A stretch of 64,000 nucleotides of DNA. Origin: Jonesiaceae bacterium BS-20 (lineage in GTDB: Bacteria; Actinomycetota; Actinomycetes; Actinomycetales; Cellulomonadaceae). The notes under the pieces are model-generated. The model made no database searches. It was not told the DNA's origin and saw only the letters and a program-made list of their open reading frames with translations. Location: contig CP146203.1 of assembly GCA_039995105.1 (NCBI GenBank), positions 124,001 through 188,000 on the forward strand, in the 5' to 3' direction. The position numbers were made by a program, and so were the translations under genes. Shown here piece by piece: positions 9,436-19,567 of the stretch; within the stretch, counting starts at the first letter, position 1, and each line of letters starts with the position of its first letter.

Positions 9436-10448
9436 GTTTGCCCCCGTATCCTGTTCGAGCGGCCCGGCAAGCGATGCTCGAAGCTTTGGAAGACATCGAG
9501 CCTGGATCGACCGTTGTCGTTGCCTGTTCGGGGGGCGCGGACTCGATGGCTCTGGTGAGCACCTTGGCGTACGTGGGCCCGCGCTCGGGTTGGCGTACCG
9601 GGGCGGTGTTGATTGATCATGGAATGCAAGATGGCAGCGCCGAGGTAACCGCACGAGCCGCTCAGGCATGCAGGGACTTAGGAATGCATCTTGTTGAATC
9701 TCGCCGCATCGAAGTTGCCAGCGGCTCGGGTTCCGGTGGCCCCGAGGGAGCCGCGCGGCGGGGGCGGTATCAAGCACTCAACGCGGTCGCCGGTGAAATT
9801 GAGGCGGATGTAATCCTGTTGGGGCACACCTTGGATGATCAGGCGGAGACGGTTCTTCTCGGTCTGGGACGAGGCTCGGGAGCCCGGTCGCTGTCAGGCA
9901 TGCGGGCAACGATTGGAGCATTCCGGCGTCCCTTCTTAACCCTGACCCGCGAACACACGGAAGAGATCTGTCGCCACGAGAGGATCGACTTTTGGGTTGA
10001 TCCAACTAATGAGCTTTCCGATGCTTCAGCGCCGTTGCGTTCTCAGGTGCGGCTGCGTTTGCTGCCGTTGATGGAGGAAATATTGGGGCCCGGAATTGCT
10101 CAGACGCTTGCGCGTACCGGTGAGCTTTTGCATCAGGACGCCCAGGCGCTCGAGGAACTGAGCACTGAACTTCTTGGCAGCGCCAAATTGCCTAATGGTG
10201 CTAATCGCGGTGATGATTGCGTCACACTGAACTTGGGTGTGCTCGCGGCCTCGCCAAGGGCGGTTCGTACGCGAACACTGCGTGCCGCGGCACTTGCAGC
10301 GGGCGCACCGGCAGGGTCGGTGACCTACCGTCATATTGTTGAAATAGATCGGTTGCTGTCAGACTGGCACGGTCAGGGTCCCGTGTATCTACCCTTGGGG
10401 TTCACCGTGTCCCGGGAACGAGACACCATAGTATTTCTTCCAAGGTAG
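9432..10448 (+). CDS. tilS: tRNA(Ile)-lysidine synthase
   Basis: Modifies cytidine 34 of the CAU-anticodon tRNA(Ile) to lysidine using ATP and lysine, so that AUA is read as isoleucine. The PP-loop ATP motif SGGADSMALV is at about residues 34-43, and the family motifs DHGMQDGS and LGHTLDDQAETVL follow. 338 residues is on the short side, as in other actinobacterial TilS. Starts in the ATGA overlap with the preceding gene and is followed by hpt, the usual partner. Confidence 0.95.
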   Translation: MSLPPYPVRAARQAMLEALEDIEPGSTVVVACSGGADSMALVSTLAYVGPRSGWRTGAVLIDHGMQDGSAEVTARAAQACRDLGMHLVESRRIEVASGSGSGGPEGAARRGRYQALNAVAGEIEADVILLGHTLDDQAETVLLGLGRGSGARSLSGMRATIGAFRRPFLTLTREHTEEICRHERIDFWVDPTNELSDASAPLRSQVRLRLLPLMEEILGPGIAQTLARTGELLHQDAQALEELSTELLGSAKLPNGANRGDDCVTLNLGVLAASPRAVRTRTLRAAALAAGAPAGSVTYRHIVEIDRLLSDWHGQGPVYLPLGFTVSRERDTIVFLPR

Positions 10449-10494
10449 CCACTTGCTTTACCATTGTTTCTTTCACCATTGCTAGGAGTATCCC

Positions 10495-11049
10495 GTGGGT
10501 TCTGCAAAACCAAACGACATCCAACATGTTCTGCTAACGGAACAGCAGATTGCTGACAAGCTCGATGAAATGGCCAAGCAGATTGACCAGGACTACGCAG
10601 GCAAGGAAATTCTTCTTGTCGGTGTCCTTAAGGGGGCAGTCATGGTGATGGCCGACCTCTCTAGGCGCATGCAGCACAGAGAAGTTGCCATGGACTGGAT
10701 GGCTGTTTCGTCATACGGTTCGGGAACCAAGTCTTCCGGTGTTGTTCGAATCTTGAAAGACCTTGATGCTGATCTATCCGGCGTTCACGTGCTCATTGTC
10801 GAAGACATCATTGACTCCGGTCTGACCCTGTCTTGGCTCATGTCCAACCTGCGTTCGCGCGGTTGTGCATCGCTTGAAGTAGCTGCCATGCTGCGTAAGC
10901 CCGATGCGGCCAAGGTTGATGTTCCAGTGAAGTACATTGGTTTTGATATTCCAAACGAATTCGTGGTTGGCTACGGCCTGGACTATGACGAGAAGTACCG
11001 CACGCTGCCTTACGTGGGAACCCTAGCCCCCCACGTGTACGAGCAGTAA
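10495..11049 (+). CDS. hpt: Hypoxanthine phosphoribosyltransferase
   Basis: Purine salvage enzyme converting hypoxanthine or guanine plus PRPP to IMP or GMP in the cytoplasm. 184 residues, the usual length. The PRPP-binding loop VEDIIDSGLT is near residues 101-110, and a typical C-terminal region (KYIGFDIPNEFVVGYGLDY) is present. The GTG at 10495 follows a TAGGAG ribosome site. It lies between tilS and ftsH. Confidence 0.96.
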   Translation: MGSAKPNDIQHVLLTEQQIADKLDEMAKQIDQDYAGKEILLVGVLKGAVMVMADLSRRMQHREVAMDWMAVSSYGSGTKSSGVVRILKDLDADLSGVHVLIVEDIIDSGLTLSWLMSNLRSRGCASLEVAAMLRKPDAAKVDVPVKYIGFDIPNEFVVGYGLDYDEKYRTLPYVGTLAPHVYEQ

Positions 11050-11180
11050 AGGTCTGCCAAAAAGGATTACAACTTCGCGCCCATGGCGAACAAGGCCACA
11101 AACCTTGGGACACTAGGGGCTCACGCGTGTACCTTCGTGTTAACTGCAATTTGCAAATCGCCGTCATAGTGGAAGGGACT

Positions 11181-11194
11181 CGGAGGAAACTCCG
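11181..11194 (+). promoter_or_regulatory. GNRA-tetraloop hairpin holding the ftsH GGAGG motif
   Basis: CGGAG, a GAAA loop and CTCCG form a 5-bp hairpin. The only GGAGG before the ftsH ATG is inside it, and lies 16 bases from the ATG, too far for normal use. No other in-frame start exists between 11167 (a stop codon) and 11203. The hairpin may tune ftsH translation. Confidence 0.4.
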
Positions 11195-11202
11195 CCTCGC
11201 CG

Positions 11203-13242
11203 ATGGAAAAGAAGCGCTTTCTAAGTGGACCCATGATTTGGGTCATCCTGGGCGTGGTCCTGCTGGGCCTAGCCGCATCAACCCTGTTCGCACCGAAGGT
11301 ATCCCGCATTGATACCTCGGTAGGCCTGGAACTCTTGAAGGGTGACACCGTCACTCAAGCGCTCATAGTTGACGGTGACCAACGCGTCCGCCTGACTTTG
11401 AGCGAAGACCTGAAAATCAAGGAAAAGGACCTCGGTAAGTCGGTCGAGTTCTACTACGTTGCTCCCCAGGGGGAGACGGTAGTTAAGACTGTTGCTGCAG
11501 CGGACCTCAAGGACGGCTACAACTCCGAGATCGCCAAGGTCAGCTTCTTCATGTCGCTGCTCCAGATCATGATTCCGTTCCTGATCATTGGTGTGCTGTT
11601 CTTCTTCCTCATGTCCCGTATGCAAGGTGGCGGAAACAAGGTCATGGGCTTTGGTAAGTCCAAGGCTAAGTTGGCCGCCAAGGACATGCCCCAGGTTCGT
11701 TTTTCTGATGTGGCCGGAGCCGAAGAGGCTGTTGAAGAACTCCGTGAAATTCAAGAGTTCCTAGCCGAACCAGCTAAGTTCCAAGCCGTTGGCGCAAAAA
11801 TCCCACGCGGTGTTTTGTTGTACGGTCCTCCCGGAACAGGTAAGACCCTGCTAGCCCGTGCGGTAGCGGGTGAGGCTGGCGTTCCATTCTTCTCCATTTC
11901 CGGTTCCGACTTTGTGGAAATGTTTGTTGGTGTTGGAGCTTCACGTGTCCGTGACCTGTTTACCCAGGCCAAGGAAAACTCCCCGGCGATCATCTTCGTT
12001 GATGAGATCGACGCCGTGGGACGTCACCGTGGTTCCGGTATGGGCGGTGGGCATGACGAACGTGAGCAGACTCTGAACCAGTTGTTGGTTGAGATGGACG
12101 GCTTTGACGTTAAGACCAACGTAATCTTGATTGCTGCGACCAACCGCCCGGACATTTTGGACCCTGCGCTCTTGCGTCCGGGCCGCTTTGACCGGCAGAT
12201 CTCGGTCGATCCACCGGACCTCAAGGGCCGCGAAGCGATTCTTGCAGTGCACGCCAAGGGCAAGCCGATGGTGGGCGACATCGATCTGAACTCGATCGCA
12301 AAGCGCACCCCCGGATTCTCCGGTGCTGATCTTGCGAACGTCTTGAATGAGGCCGCGTTGTTGACCGCACGGTCCAACGCGCAACTCATTGACGATCGCG
12401 CACTCGATGAAGCAATTGACCGCGTGATCGCCGGACCGCAGAAGCGGACCCGGTTGATGAACGCATTTGAACTGAAAAACACGGCGTACCACGAGGGCGG
12501 GCACGCACTGGTTGCCGCTGCTATGCACCACACTGACCCCGTCACCAAGGTGACCATCCTTCCACGTGGTCGCGCCCTGGGGTACACCATGGTCATGCCG
12601 ACCGAGGATCGTTACTCCAAGACCCGCAACGAGCTGCTCGATGAAATGGCGTATGCCATGGGTGGGCGCGTAGCGGAAGAACTCGTATTCAAGGACCCCA
12701 CAACGGGAGCCTCAAACGATATTGAGAAGGCATCGGAAACTGCTTACAAGATGGTCACCAAGTACGGCATGAGCGCACGGGTGGGCACCATAGATGTTTC
12801 CGGTGGCGCCGGTGAACCCGTGTTTGGCTACGGCCAAGGCGGGGGTGGACGTGCGATCTCACCCGAGGTTGCCAACGCAATTGACGCTGAGGTTCGCGCC
12901 CTGCTAGACAACGCAAACCGCGAGGCTTGGGAAGTTCTGACGCAATACCGTCACGTTCTGGACCACCTGGTTGCCGAGCTACTCGAGAAGGAAACCCTGA
13001 ACGAGGCCGAGCTCGCCAAGATCTTTGAGCCGGTTGTGCGCCGCCCACTGCGTCCGGTTTGGCACTCCTCAGATGAACGACCATTGGGTGACGCTCCGGG
13101 GCCAATCGACACCCCAGCTGGTGCTCCCGCGGGAACCGCAGACACCCACACGGGAATTGTGGTTGGGCCACACGAAAGCGAAAATGACCTAGACGCGGTC
13201 GAGCATGACACCACCGCGCAGGATCCTAAGGGCAACGCATGA
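11203..13242 (+). CDS. ftsH: ATP-dependent zinc metalloprotease FtsH
   Basis: Membrane-anchored AAA+ protease that degrades membrane and short-lived cytoplasmic proteins. 679 residues: transmembrane segment near 10-26, extracytoplasmic part, second transmembrane segment near 110-132, AAA+ module with GPPGTGKT near residue 208 and [15 protein letters not shown] region [17 protein letters not shown], and the zinc site HEGGH near 430. The C-terminal tail is low-complexity. It overlaps folE by four bases and so heads a protease-folate operon as in other Actinobacteria. Confidence 0.97.
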   Translation: MEKKRFLSGPMIWVILGVVLLGLAASTLFAPKVSRIDTSVGLELLKGDTVTQALIVDGDQRVRLTLSEDLKIKEKDLGKSVEFYYVAPQGETVVKTVAAADLKDGYNSEIAKVSFFMSLLQIMIPFLIIGVLFFFLMSRMQGGGNKVMGFGKSKAKLAAKDMPQVRFSDVAGAEEAVEELREIQEFLAEPAKFQAVGAKIPRGVLLYGPPGTGKTLLARAVAGEAGVPFFSISGSDFVEMFVGVGASRVRDLFTQAKENSPAIIFVDEIDAVGRHRGSGMGGGHDEREQTLNQLLVEMDGFDVKTNVILIAATNRPDILDPALLRPGRFDRQISVDPPDLKGREAILAVHAKGKPMVGDIDLNSIAKRTPGFSGADLANVLNEAALLTARSNAQLIDDRALDEAIDRVIAGPQKRTRLMNAFELKNTAYHEGGHALVAAAMHHTDPVTKVTILPRGRALGYTMVMPTEDRYSKTRNELLDEMAYAMGGRVAEELVFKDPTTGASNDIEKASETAYKMVTKYGMSARVGTIDVSGGAGEPVFGYGQGGGGRAISPEVANAIDAEVRALLDNANREAWEVLTQYRHVLDHLVAELLEKETLNEAELAKIFEPVVRRPLRPVWHSSDERPLGDAPGPIDTPAGAPAGTADTHTGIVVGPHESENDLDAVEHDTTAQDPKGNA

Positions 13243-13832
13243 GTGAGGACTTGGCCACCACGGGTGGACACGTAGACCTTGAGCGTGCCGCAGCAGCGGT
13301 ACGTGAGCTCCTGATCGCGGTTGGTGAAGACCCCGACCGCGAGGGTCTGCTGGACACGCCAATGCGGGTGGCCAAGGCCTACGGCGAAACCTTTGCGGGT
13401 CTCCACCAGGACCCAATGGACGTTTTGACCGCGGCGTTCGATATTGGCCACGATGAAATGATCTTGGTCAAAGACATCGAACTGTATTCCACGTGTGAAC
13501 ACCACCTGGTGCCGTTCCACGGGGTGGCTCATGTTGGGTACATTCCGGGAGAAGACGGGCGGGTTACCGGGCTGTCCAAGCTCGCTCGCTTGGTCGAGGT
13601 TTATGCGCGCCGTCCCCAGGTTCAAGAGCGTCTGACCGGCCAAATCGCGGACGCAATGGTTCAAGCGCTCAAGCCCCGTGGCGTGATCGTTGTGGTTGAA
13701 TGCGAGCACCTGTGCATGTCAATGCGCGGAGTCAGGAAGCCCGGTTCGCGCACGGTTACCTCGGCTGTACGCGGCCAAATGCGAGACAGCACCACGCGTG
13801 CGGAAGCTATGAGCCTCATACTGAGTAAGTGA
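13239..13832 (+). CDS. folE: GTP cyclohydrolase I
   Basis: Converts GTP to dihydroneopterin triphosphate, the first step of tetrahydrofolate synthesis. 197 residues with the zinc and active-site motifs [10 protein letters not shown] and [20 protein letters not shown], and [10 protein letters not shown] near the C-terminus. The ATG overlaps the ftsH stop (ATGA) and the stop overlaps the folP start (GTGA), indicating coupled translation. Confidence 0.97.
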   Translation: MSEDLATTGGHVDLERAAAAVRELLIAVGEDPDREGLLDTPMRVAKAYGETFAGLHQDPMDVLTAAFDIGHDEMILVKDIELYSTCEHHLVPFHGVAHVGYIPGEDGRVTGLSKLARLVEVYARRPQVQERLTGQIADAMVQALKPRGVIVVVECEHLCMSMRGVRKPGSRTVTSAVRGQMRDSTTRAEAMSLILSK

Positions 13833-14692
13833 AAACGCATATGCTCCACCCAGAGCCCTTGCCAACGCATCTGACCCAGCTGGACCGTACCTTAGTCATG
13901 GGCGTTGTTAACGTGACTCCGGATTCGTTCTCGGACGGTGGGAACTGGTTCGATGCTTCGACAGCTATAGACCACGCGCACGAACTGTTAGAGGCTGGCG
14001 CGGATATTCTCGATGTCGGTGGCGAGTCTACTCGTCCCGGTGCGCCCCGCGTGGATGAGGCTGAGGAACTGCGCCGAGTTATTCCGGTTATTTCTGAACT
14101 AGCGGCTTCCGGTGCGGTGCTCTCGATCGACACCACCCGCGCAAGTGTGGCTCGGGCGGCTGCCGATGCCGGTGTGCACATCATCAATGATGTTTCCGGT
14201 GGTCTAGCTGACAAGGAAATGGCAAGGGTAGCTGCCCAGACCGGTTTGGTGTTTGTGGCCATGCACTGGCGTGGGCATGCTACCGATATGGACTACCTCG
14301 AAACCTATACTGACGTCTTTTCTGACGTCAGTAGGGAACTATTATCACGGGTAGATAATCTGCTCGGCGCCGGGGTGCAACCCCATCAGATAGTCCTAGA
14401 TCCGGGCTTGGGTTTCTCCAAAGTTGGCGCCAATAACTGGCCGCTTCTGCAACATACGGCGGATCTGGTGGCTCTTGGGTTTCCGCTCTTGGTGGGAGCG
14501 TCACGCAAACGATTCCTTGGTCACTTGCTGGCTGATGCTGATGGAGTTCCCGCTCCGCCGCAACAACGCGACCATGCAACTGCCGCAATTTCTGCATTGG
14601 CAGCGGGAGCGGGTGCGTGGTGTGTGCGAGTTCATGATGTTGCTCCGAGTGCCGCCGCAGTGCGAGTTGCGGCTGCCTGGCGACAGGCTTAA
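13829..14692 (+). CDS. folP: Dihydropteroate synthase
   Basis: Joins the pterin pyrophosphate to p-aminobenzoate; the sulfonamide target. 287 residues forming a TIM barrel with the signatures [15 protein letters not shown] and GGESTRPGA near the N-terminus and a C-terminal GASRKRFLG. The GTG at 13829 overlaps the folE stop; an ATG at 13841 is an alternative that removes four residues. Followed after 120 bases by the folB-folK fusion. Confidence 0.96.
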   Translation: MKTHMLHPEPLPTHLTQLDRTLVMGVVNVTPDSFSDGGNWFDASTAIDHAHELLEAGADILDVGGESTRPGAPRVDEAEELRRVIPVISELAASGAVLSIDTTRASVARAAADAGVHIINDVSGGLADKEMARVAAQTGLVFVAMHWRGHATDMDYLETYTDVFSDVSRELLSRVDNLLGAGVQPHQIVLDPGLGFSKVGANNWPLLQHTADLVALGFPLLVGASRKRFLGHLLADADGVPAPPQQRDHATAAISALAAGAGAWCVRVHDVAPSAAAVRVAAAWRQA

Positions 14693-14814
14693 CAGTAATT
14701 GCCGGCGTTAATGTGGCCGGTGGCTAACCATTTATCCCTGTAAACCGCTAGGATTCAAAGCGCAAGGGATGGACTCGGCCGGCGGTATCAATTGTTTTAG
14801 AAGGGGTCGTTTTT

Positions 14815-16848
14815 ATGGACACGGATTCACAGGTAGGCGCCCAACAGCGTGACCTAAGTCAGATGGATCGGGTGCACATTAACGGTGTCTCCGCACAGGG
14901 GTACCACGGGGTCTTGACCGCAGAGCGTGCCCAGGGCCAATTGTTCCGCGTTGATGTAACGCTTTACTTGGATACCGCAACGGCCGCCCAGACCGATGAT
15001 CTTGCATACACGGTCAATTATGCGCACGTGTGCGATGCTTTAGTTTCCGTAATTGAGGGTCCAGAGGTCAACCTTATTGAGACTCTCGCCGAGCGCTTAG
15101 CAGCGATTGTGCTCGAGTCCGAGTTGGTTTACGCCGTGGACGTCACGGTTCATAAGCCGCAGGCTCCAATCGCGGTGGCCTTTGACGACGTCTCGATTCA
15201 AGTTCAGCGTTCCCGGGCAAACATGCCCCGGGTTTCTCGACCTTTCGCCGCCTCACAGATTCAGCCCGTTGCAACGTTGCCACGGTGGTCTGCCGAGGAA
15301 CCCACCACACCGACTTTGCCAGCAGTAGACGTTGAGCCGGTATTTGTAGCTGACTATGCGGAGGGCTTGGTTTCGGCTAGCGCGCGGCCCATCCCAGAAC
15401 TCGATGAAGTTCTCATGACAGAACAAGAAACGCAGCCCGTGATTGAAGAACTGCCGGCTGTCGAAGAGCTACCCGTGGTTGAAGAATTACCGGTTGTTGA
15501 AGAGCCGCCTTTGGTCCAAGAACTGCCCGTCGTCGAGGTCGAGACCGTATCCGAAAGCGAACCAGCCAACCCACCTACCTCGGTATTTGGTGTGGTCGAC
15601 GCTGCTGCGATGGCTGCGGCAGTCACGGTAACGCAGGCAAACGAAGTGGCCCCATCTTGGTCTGATGTCATTGGTACCCCGGTTGTAACCGCGGAGGTTG
15701 GGGGTCTGGATGAGACTCAGGTGCGCCCTGTCCAGTCGGTATTTTCCCGGGTTACCGAGCCAACAAGTGGCCCTTTGGTAGAAACCCCGTTTGCACCGGT
15801 AACGCAAAGTGCGCCGCAGGTGGCACCAGAGTTGCCCGCGGAGCCGGCAGAATCAGTTGTTGAACAGCTTCCACTTCCTGACCCGGTGGACTCCCCATAC
15901 GCTCCCGCTGTAGATAACGCGGCGTTTGCGCCGCCTGCGCCCGCAGCAGATCTGGACACCGCAGCGCAGGAACTTGCGTTACCGCAGGAGCCGGCTCCCC
16001 AGACCGCGATGCTGGACGCCGTCGTGGAAAATGCAGGCAATGAAGAGGCCCCGCTTGAGTACGATGCCTTGGGTGGCAACGACGACGTGACCCAGATCCT
16101 GCCGATTATCACTGACGCAGGCCCTATTCATGAGCCTGAGTTGGGCAGCTCTGCGATCATTGAACCTAGCCCAGAATCCCTAGCGATCTACCGCGCCCTA
16201 CGCGCGGAGGTGTTGGGTACACCCGAGCAGGAAGAAGCCTCTGCGGCCGGCGCACTTGCATCGGAGGGCGGCGTCGAGGACGTAGCGGAAGAAGTTGTTG
16301 CACCGGAACCAGACATTATGGATCGGGTTCCCACCCAGCCCGCACGCGTGGTCATTGCGATTGGCGCCAACCTTGGTAAACCCCAAGAGACCCTGCAGGC
16401 GGCGGTCGAGGCACTCGGACAAATTGACGGCTTTGAGGTTGCTCAGACGGGTCCGTTGGCGCGCACCGGCTCGGTGGGCGGACCGGAGGAACAACCGGAC
16501 TACTTCAACACCGTGATCATTGGCTACTCAACGCTCTCTCCCCGCCAGTTGCTTGGACAGACACAACGGATCGAGAACGAGCACGGCCGGGTGCGTGAGG
16601 AACGCTGGGGACCGCGCACGCTGGACCTCGACATTATTGATTTTGAGGGCGTCATTGCGGCGACCGAAGACTTGGAACTGCCGCACCCGCGGGCTAACCA
16701 ACGCGCATTTGTGCTGGTGCCTTGGGAAGTTTTGGACCCCGAGGCGCACTTGCCGGGGCTTGGTGGGGGACCGGTTGCGGCCCTAGCAGCTACGGCACCG
16801 GACCGGGCTGGCATTCGCTGGGTAGCCCTAGAATGGCTCGCTCAGTAA
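14815..16848 (+). CDS. folBK: Fused dihydroneopterin aldolase (FolB) and HPPK (FolK) with a very long disordered linker
   Basis: Predicted bifunctional folate enzyme. Residues about 18-135 are a FolB domain (RVHINGVSAQGYHG, VNYAHVCDALV, NLIETLAERLA). Residues about 508-677 are a FolK domain (IAIGANLGKPQETLQ, RWGPRTLDLDIIDF, LPHPRANQRAFVL). Between them lie roughly 365 residues of acidic, proline-rich, low-complexity sequence, including tandem EELPVVEE-type repeats near residues 205-245. Many relatives have separate genes or a short linker. The ATG at 14815 follows GAAGGGGTC. The stop overlaps the next ATG (TAATG). Both catalytic domains look intact. Confidence 0.92.
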   Translation: MDTDSQVGAQQRDLSQMDRVHINGVSAQGYHGVLTAERAQGQLFRVDVTLYLDTATAAQTDDLAYTVNYAHVCDALVSVIEGPEVNLIETLAERLAAIVLESELVYAVDVTVHKPQAPIAVAFDDVSIQVQRSRANMPRVSRPFAASQIQPVATLPRWSAEEPTTPTLPAVDVEPVFVADYAEGLVSASARPIPELDEVLMTEQETQPVIEELPAVEELPVVEELPVVEEPPLVQELPVVEVETVSESEPANPPTSVFGVVDAAAMAAAVTVTQANEVAPSWSDVIGTPVVTAEVGGLDETQVRPVQSVFSRVTEPTSGPLVETPFAPVTQSAPQVAPELPAEPAESVVEQLPLPDPVDSPYAPAVDNAAFAPPAPAADLDTAAQELALPQEPAPQTAMLDAVVENAGNEEAPLEYDALGGNDDVTQILPIITDAGPIHEPELGSSAIIEPSPESLAIYRALRAEVLGTPEQEEASAAGALASEGGVEDVAEEVVAPEPDIMDRVPTQPARVVIAIGANLGKPQETLQAAVEALGQIDGFEVAQTGPLARTGSVGGPEEQPDYFNTVIIGYSTLSPRQLLGQTQRIENEHGRVREERWGPRTLDLDIIDFEGVIAATEDLELPHPRANQRAFVLVPWEVLDPEAHLPGLGGGPVAALAATAPDRAGIRWVALEWLAQ

Positions 16849-17327
16849 TGACGCGTACCAAGTTGAGCCAGCTTGCCATGCTCGCGGTCTTAGCATTGAC
16901 CGGGGCATGGGGAGCACTGAAGTTATTTGCTCGGCAGGGATTTCACCTGCCCGCAGTTGGTTGGCTGCAAAGCATTGTGATCGCTATTTGTGCTCTGCTG
17001 ATCCTGTGGGGTGGATTTGTGGTGCGTGCATATCTAAACGGCAAACGCCCCAAGCTCTCTGGAATTACCGCCGCCCGAATCGCAGTGCTTGCCCAAGCAG
17101 GAAGCCTTGCGGGTGCATTGCTAGCTGGTTGGTTTGCGGCCCAGGCACTTGTGGCGCTCGAGAACCTGAACATTGAATCCCAGCAATACCGGTTGTTAAC
17201 CGCCGGGGTTGCTTGCGTAGTTGCGGTAGGGCTGGTTGTTTGCTCATACATCGCGGAATCGAACTGTCAGGTTCCCCCAACTGATGACGGCATGGAAACC
17301 GAACTCCCGGATGGGATTCCGGGCTGA
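16848..17327 (+). CDS. DUF3180 membrane protein
   Basis: Uncharacterised integral membrane protein of 159 residues with four predicted transmembrane segments (about 10-25, 43-60, 80-105, 120-142). It is the conserved neighbour of folK in Actinobacteria; no biochemical role is known. The start at 16848 overlaps the folBK stop codon; an ATG at 16833 in the same frame is possible but overlaps more. Confidence 0.8.
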   Translation: MTRTKLSQLAMLAVLALTGAWGALKLFARQGFHLPAVGWLQSIVIAICALLILWGGFVVRAYLNGKRPKLSGITAARIAVLAQAGSLAGALLAGWFAAQALVALENLNIESQQYRLLTAGVACVVAVGLVVCSYIAESNCQVPPTDDGMETELPDGIPG

Positions 17328-17426
17328 GACTGCCCTGCTAGCCAGCGTGCAAGCCGTTAAACTCAAGAGTTCTTTGACCAACCCTGTTTGAAATATAGGG
17401 GCACGTAATTGAGAAAGAGAAGCCAG

Positions 17427-17924
17427 ATGACCCAAGAGGTACAGTCCCCCTTTGATCCCCAGGGCGTCCAGTGGCAGCGTGTTTCCAATAAGTTGCGCTC
17501 CGTACGCCTTGTGGTAATCGCGCTGACCATGGCTTTGCCCCTGGTGGGAGCCGTAACTTTGGCGATTCTGTTACCACAGTGGTGGAGCTTCACTATCTTG
17601 GGTGCGCTCCTTGCCCTGACGGTCTGGATGATCTGGCTGGTCTACCGTCAGGTACCCGCCATTGGCTACTTTGAGCGAGAAGAAGACCTGCTTATTGTCA
17701 GCGGCATCATGTTCAAATCCCTCGTTGTTGTGCCCTACGGGCGCATGCAGCAGGTAGACGTTGAGGTGGGGCCGCTTGACCGCAAGTTTGGCATTGCCAA
17801 GGTAACACTCCACACCGCTTCTGCCGGCACCAATGCGGTTCTTCCGGGCTTGCTGGCCGACGAGGCCGCCAGGCTCCGTGACCGTCTAGCCACCCGTGGC
17901 GAATCACGATTGGCGGGCCTGTGA
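17427..17924 (+). CDS. Membrane protein with bacterial PH domain, YdbS-like
   Basis: 165 residues with two adjacent transmembrane segments (about 30-75) followed by a bacterial PH (bPH2/DUF304) domain (YFEREEDLLIVSGIMFK, VVPYGRMQQVDVEVGPLDR). The ATG at 17427 is preceded by AAAGAGAAG and is preferred to the TTG at 17409. Translationally coupled to the next gene (GTGA overlap), which encodes the longer partner of the usual YdbS/YdbT pair. The pair is of unknown function at the membrane. Confidence 0.85.
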   Translation: MTQEVQSPFDPQGVQWQRVSNKLRSVRLVVIALTMALPLVGAVTLAILLPQWWSFTILGALLALTVWMIWLVYRQVPAIGYFEREEDLLIVSGIMFKSLVVVPYGRMQQVDVEVGPLDRKFGIAKVTLHTASAGTNAVLPGLLADEAARLRDRLATRGESRLAGL

Positions 17925-19567
17925 GTTTTCCACCAACAAGCCCTGAACACTTGCCGGACAACCACTTGGAAACAAGCGACGGACAACACGACCAACTAGA
18001 TTGGCGCCGAGTCCACCGCGCCACACCGTTCATTCGCGGTTGGATTGTTCTCGTTGCAGTCGGATATGCCGTGCTTCAAAATGGCGGATCGGACATGTAT
18101 GAGAACGGTGTCGATGCCACACTGCTGTTGATCCTTGGCGGCGGGGTTGTGGCGTTTTGTGGGCTTTGGATCTTGTACGGTTGGCTCGCGTGGCGCAAGA
18201 TGACCTACGCCTACGATTACGAGTCCGTGTACTTGAAACAAGGCATTATCTTCCGTCAAGAGCGTAAGGTACGCCTGGACCGCATCCAAGCGGTTGACGT
18301 TACCAAACCGCTTATTGCCCGTTTAGTTGGCCTCGCCGAGTTGCAGATTACCTCGGCGGCTTCAAGCGCGTTCAAGATTGGGTTTCTTTCCGATGCCGCA
18401 GCCAACCAGTTGCGGAACGAGATCTTGGCCCGTGCGGCCGGAGTGATCACCGCTAAGACGGCTGGACCGCAAACCGGACAGACTCAACCCGGGCGCGCAC
18501 AAACGGGACTAGTACAAGATGGCCAGGGCGTGGCTCCCCAAACAATTCCGGGGCTCGCCTCAGGTTTGCCAATCCCTACCGGCGCGCCCGTTGGTACGGA
18601 CCAGTTCCAGCCCGGGGCGGTACCCTCCCAAGACGGTCACCCGGCCCAAGTTCCCGTGCCAGCGCTGCTGGCTCAGGAAGCTCCCGAGCGCATCATTTAC
18701 CAGGTACCGCCTGCCCGCACGATTGCGTCGGCTCTCCTGTCGTTCATCCCGCTTATCGCGGTCCTGATGGTCATCACCATGCTCGTGCTGTTCCTAACCG
18801 GGAACGGTGGGGTCGCGATTGCAATGCTTCCGGTCCTGTTTGGTTTTGGTCCGTTCGCATGGAACCGGTTTGTGGCCGAGTTTGGGTTCACCGCTGCAAC
18901 GTCTGCGGACGGAATCAGGGTGCGTCAGGGCTTGTTAGAAACGAAGGCCCAAACCATTCCGCCGGGCCGGGTGCAGGCGATTCGCCTGACCCAAGGGTTG
19001 CTTTGGCGCAAGCTCGGGTGGTGGCGTGCAGACGTCAACATTGCCGGCCAGGGCTTGGGGGAGAACAACGGATTTAACGGATCTATCCTGCTGCCGGTTG
19101 GTACGGCCAAGGAAGCGATTGACGCGCTGTGGCTCGTGCTGCCGGACCTCGGTGTGGAAAACCCACTTGAGGTGCTTGAAGCAGCTATGACCGGCAAGGG
19201 CACGGACCAGGGCTTCACCATCAGTCCAAAGAGCGCGCGCTGGTTGGACCCGCTGTCCTACCGCCGCAACGGTTACCGCGTTTTGGGCCGGGCGTTGCTG
19301 ATTCGTAAGGGTGTTTTGGTCCGGGTCATTGAGGTGGTTCCGCACGAGCGCACGCAGTCCTTGGCGCTTGCCCAGGGCCCAATTCAGCGCAAGTTGGGCT
19401 TGACCTCGTTCAGACTCCATTCCACAAGCGGTTTGATTTCCCCGGCCGTTCCGCACCTGTCCAATGCCGATGCCGCACACCTGTTGGCACACCAAAACGA
19501 ACGTGCCAGCATTGCCCGGCACGGTCAAGGCCCAGAAAAGTGGATGGAACAGATCAGTGGACGCTGA
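17921..19567 (+). CDS. Membrane protein with multiple bacterial PH domains, YdbT-like
   Basis: 548 residues with several transmembrane segments (about 35-50 and 60-85, then about 265-310) and at least two, probably three, bPH2 domains: around residues 95-165 (LKQGIIFRQERKVRLDRIQ), 330-400 and 450-525 (RALLIRKGVLVRVIEVVPHERTQ). A Gln/Pro/Gly-rich loop of about 85 residues separates the first two units. The start overlaps the YdbS-like stop. Partner of the preceding gene; function unknown. Confidence 0.85.
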   Translation: MSFPPTSPEHLPDNHLETSDGQHDQLDWRRVHRATPFIRGWIVLVAVGYAVLQNGGSDMYENGVDATLLLILGGGVVAFCGLWILYGWLAWRKMTYAYDYESVYLKQGIIFRQERKVRLDRIQAVDVTKPLIARLVGLAELQITSAASSAFKIGFLSDAAANQLRNEILARAAGVITAKTAGPQTGQTQPGRAQTGLVQDGQGVAPQTIPGLASGLPIPTGAPVGTDQFQPGAVPSQDGHPAQVPVPALLAQEAPERIIYQVPPARTIASALLSFIPLIAVLMVITMLVLFLTGNGGVAIAMLPVLFGFGPFAWNRFVAEFGFTAATSADGIRVRQGLLETKAQTIPPGRVQAIRLTQGLLWRKLGWWRADVNIAGQGLGENNGFNGSILLPVGTAKEAIDALWLVLPDLGVENPLEVLEAAMTGKGTDQGFTISPKSARWLDPLSYRRNGYRVLGRALLIRKGVLVRVIEVVPHERTQSLALAQGPIQRKLGLTSFRLHSTSGLISPAVPHLSNADAAHLLAHQNERASIARHGQGPEKWMEQISGR

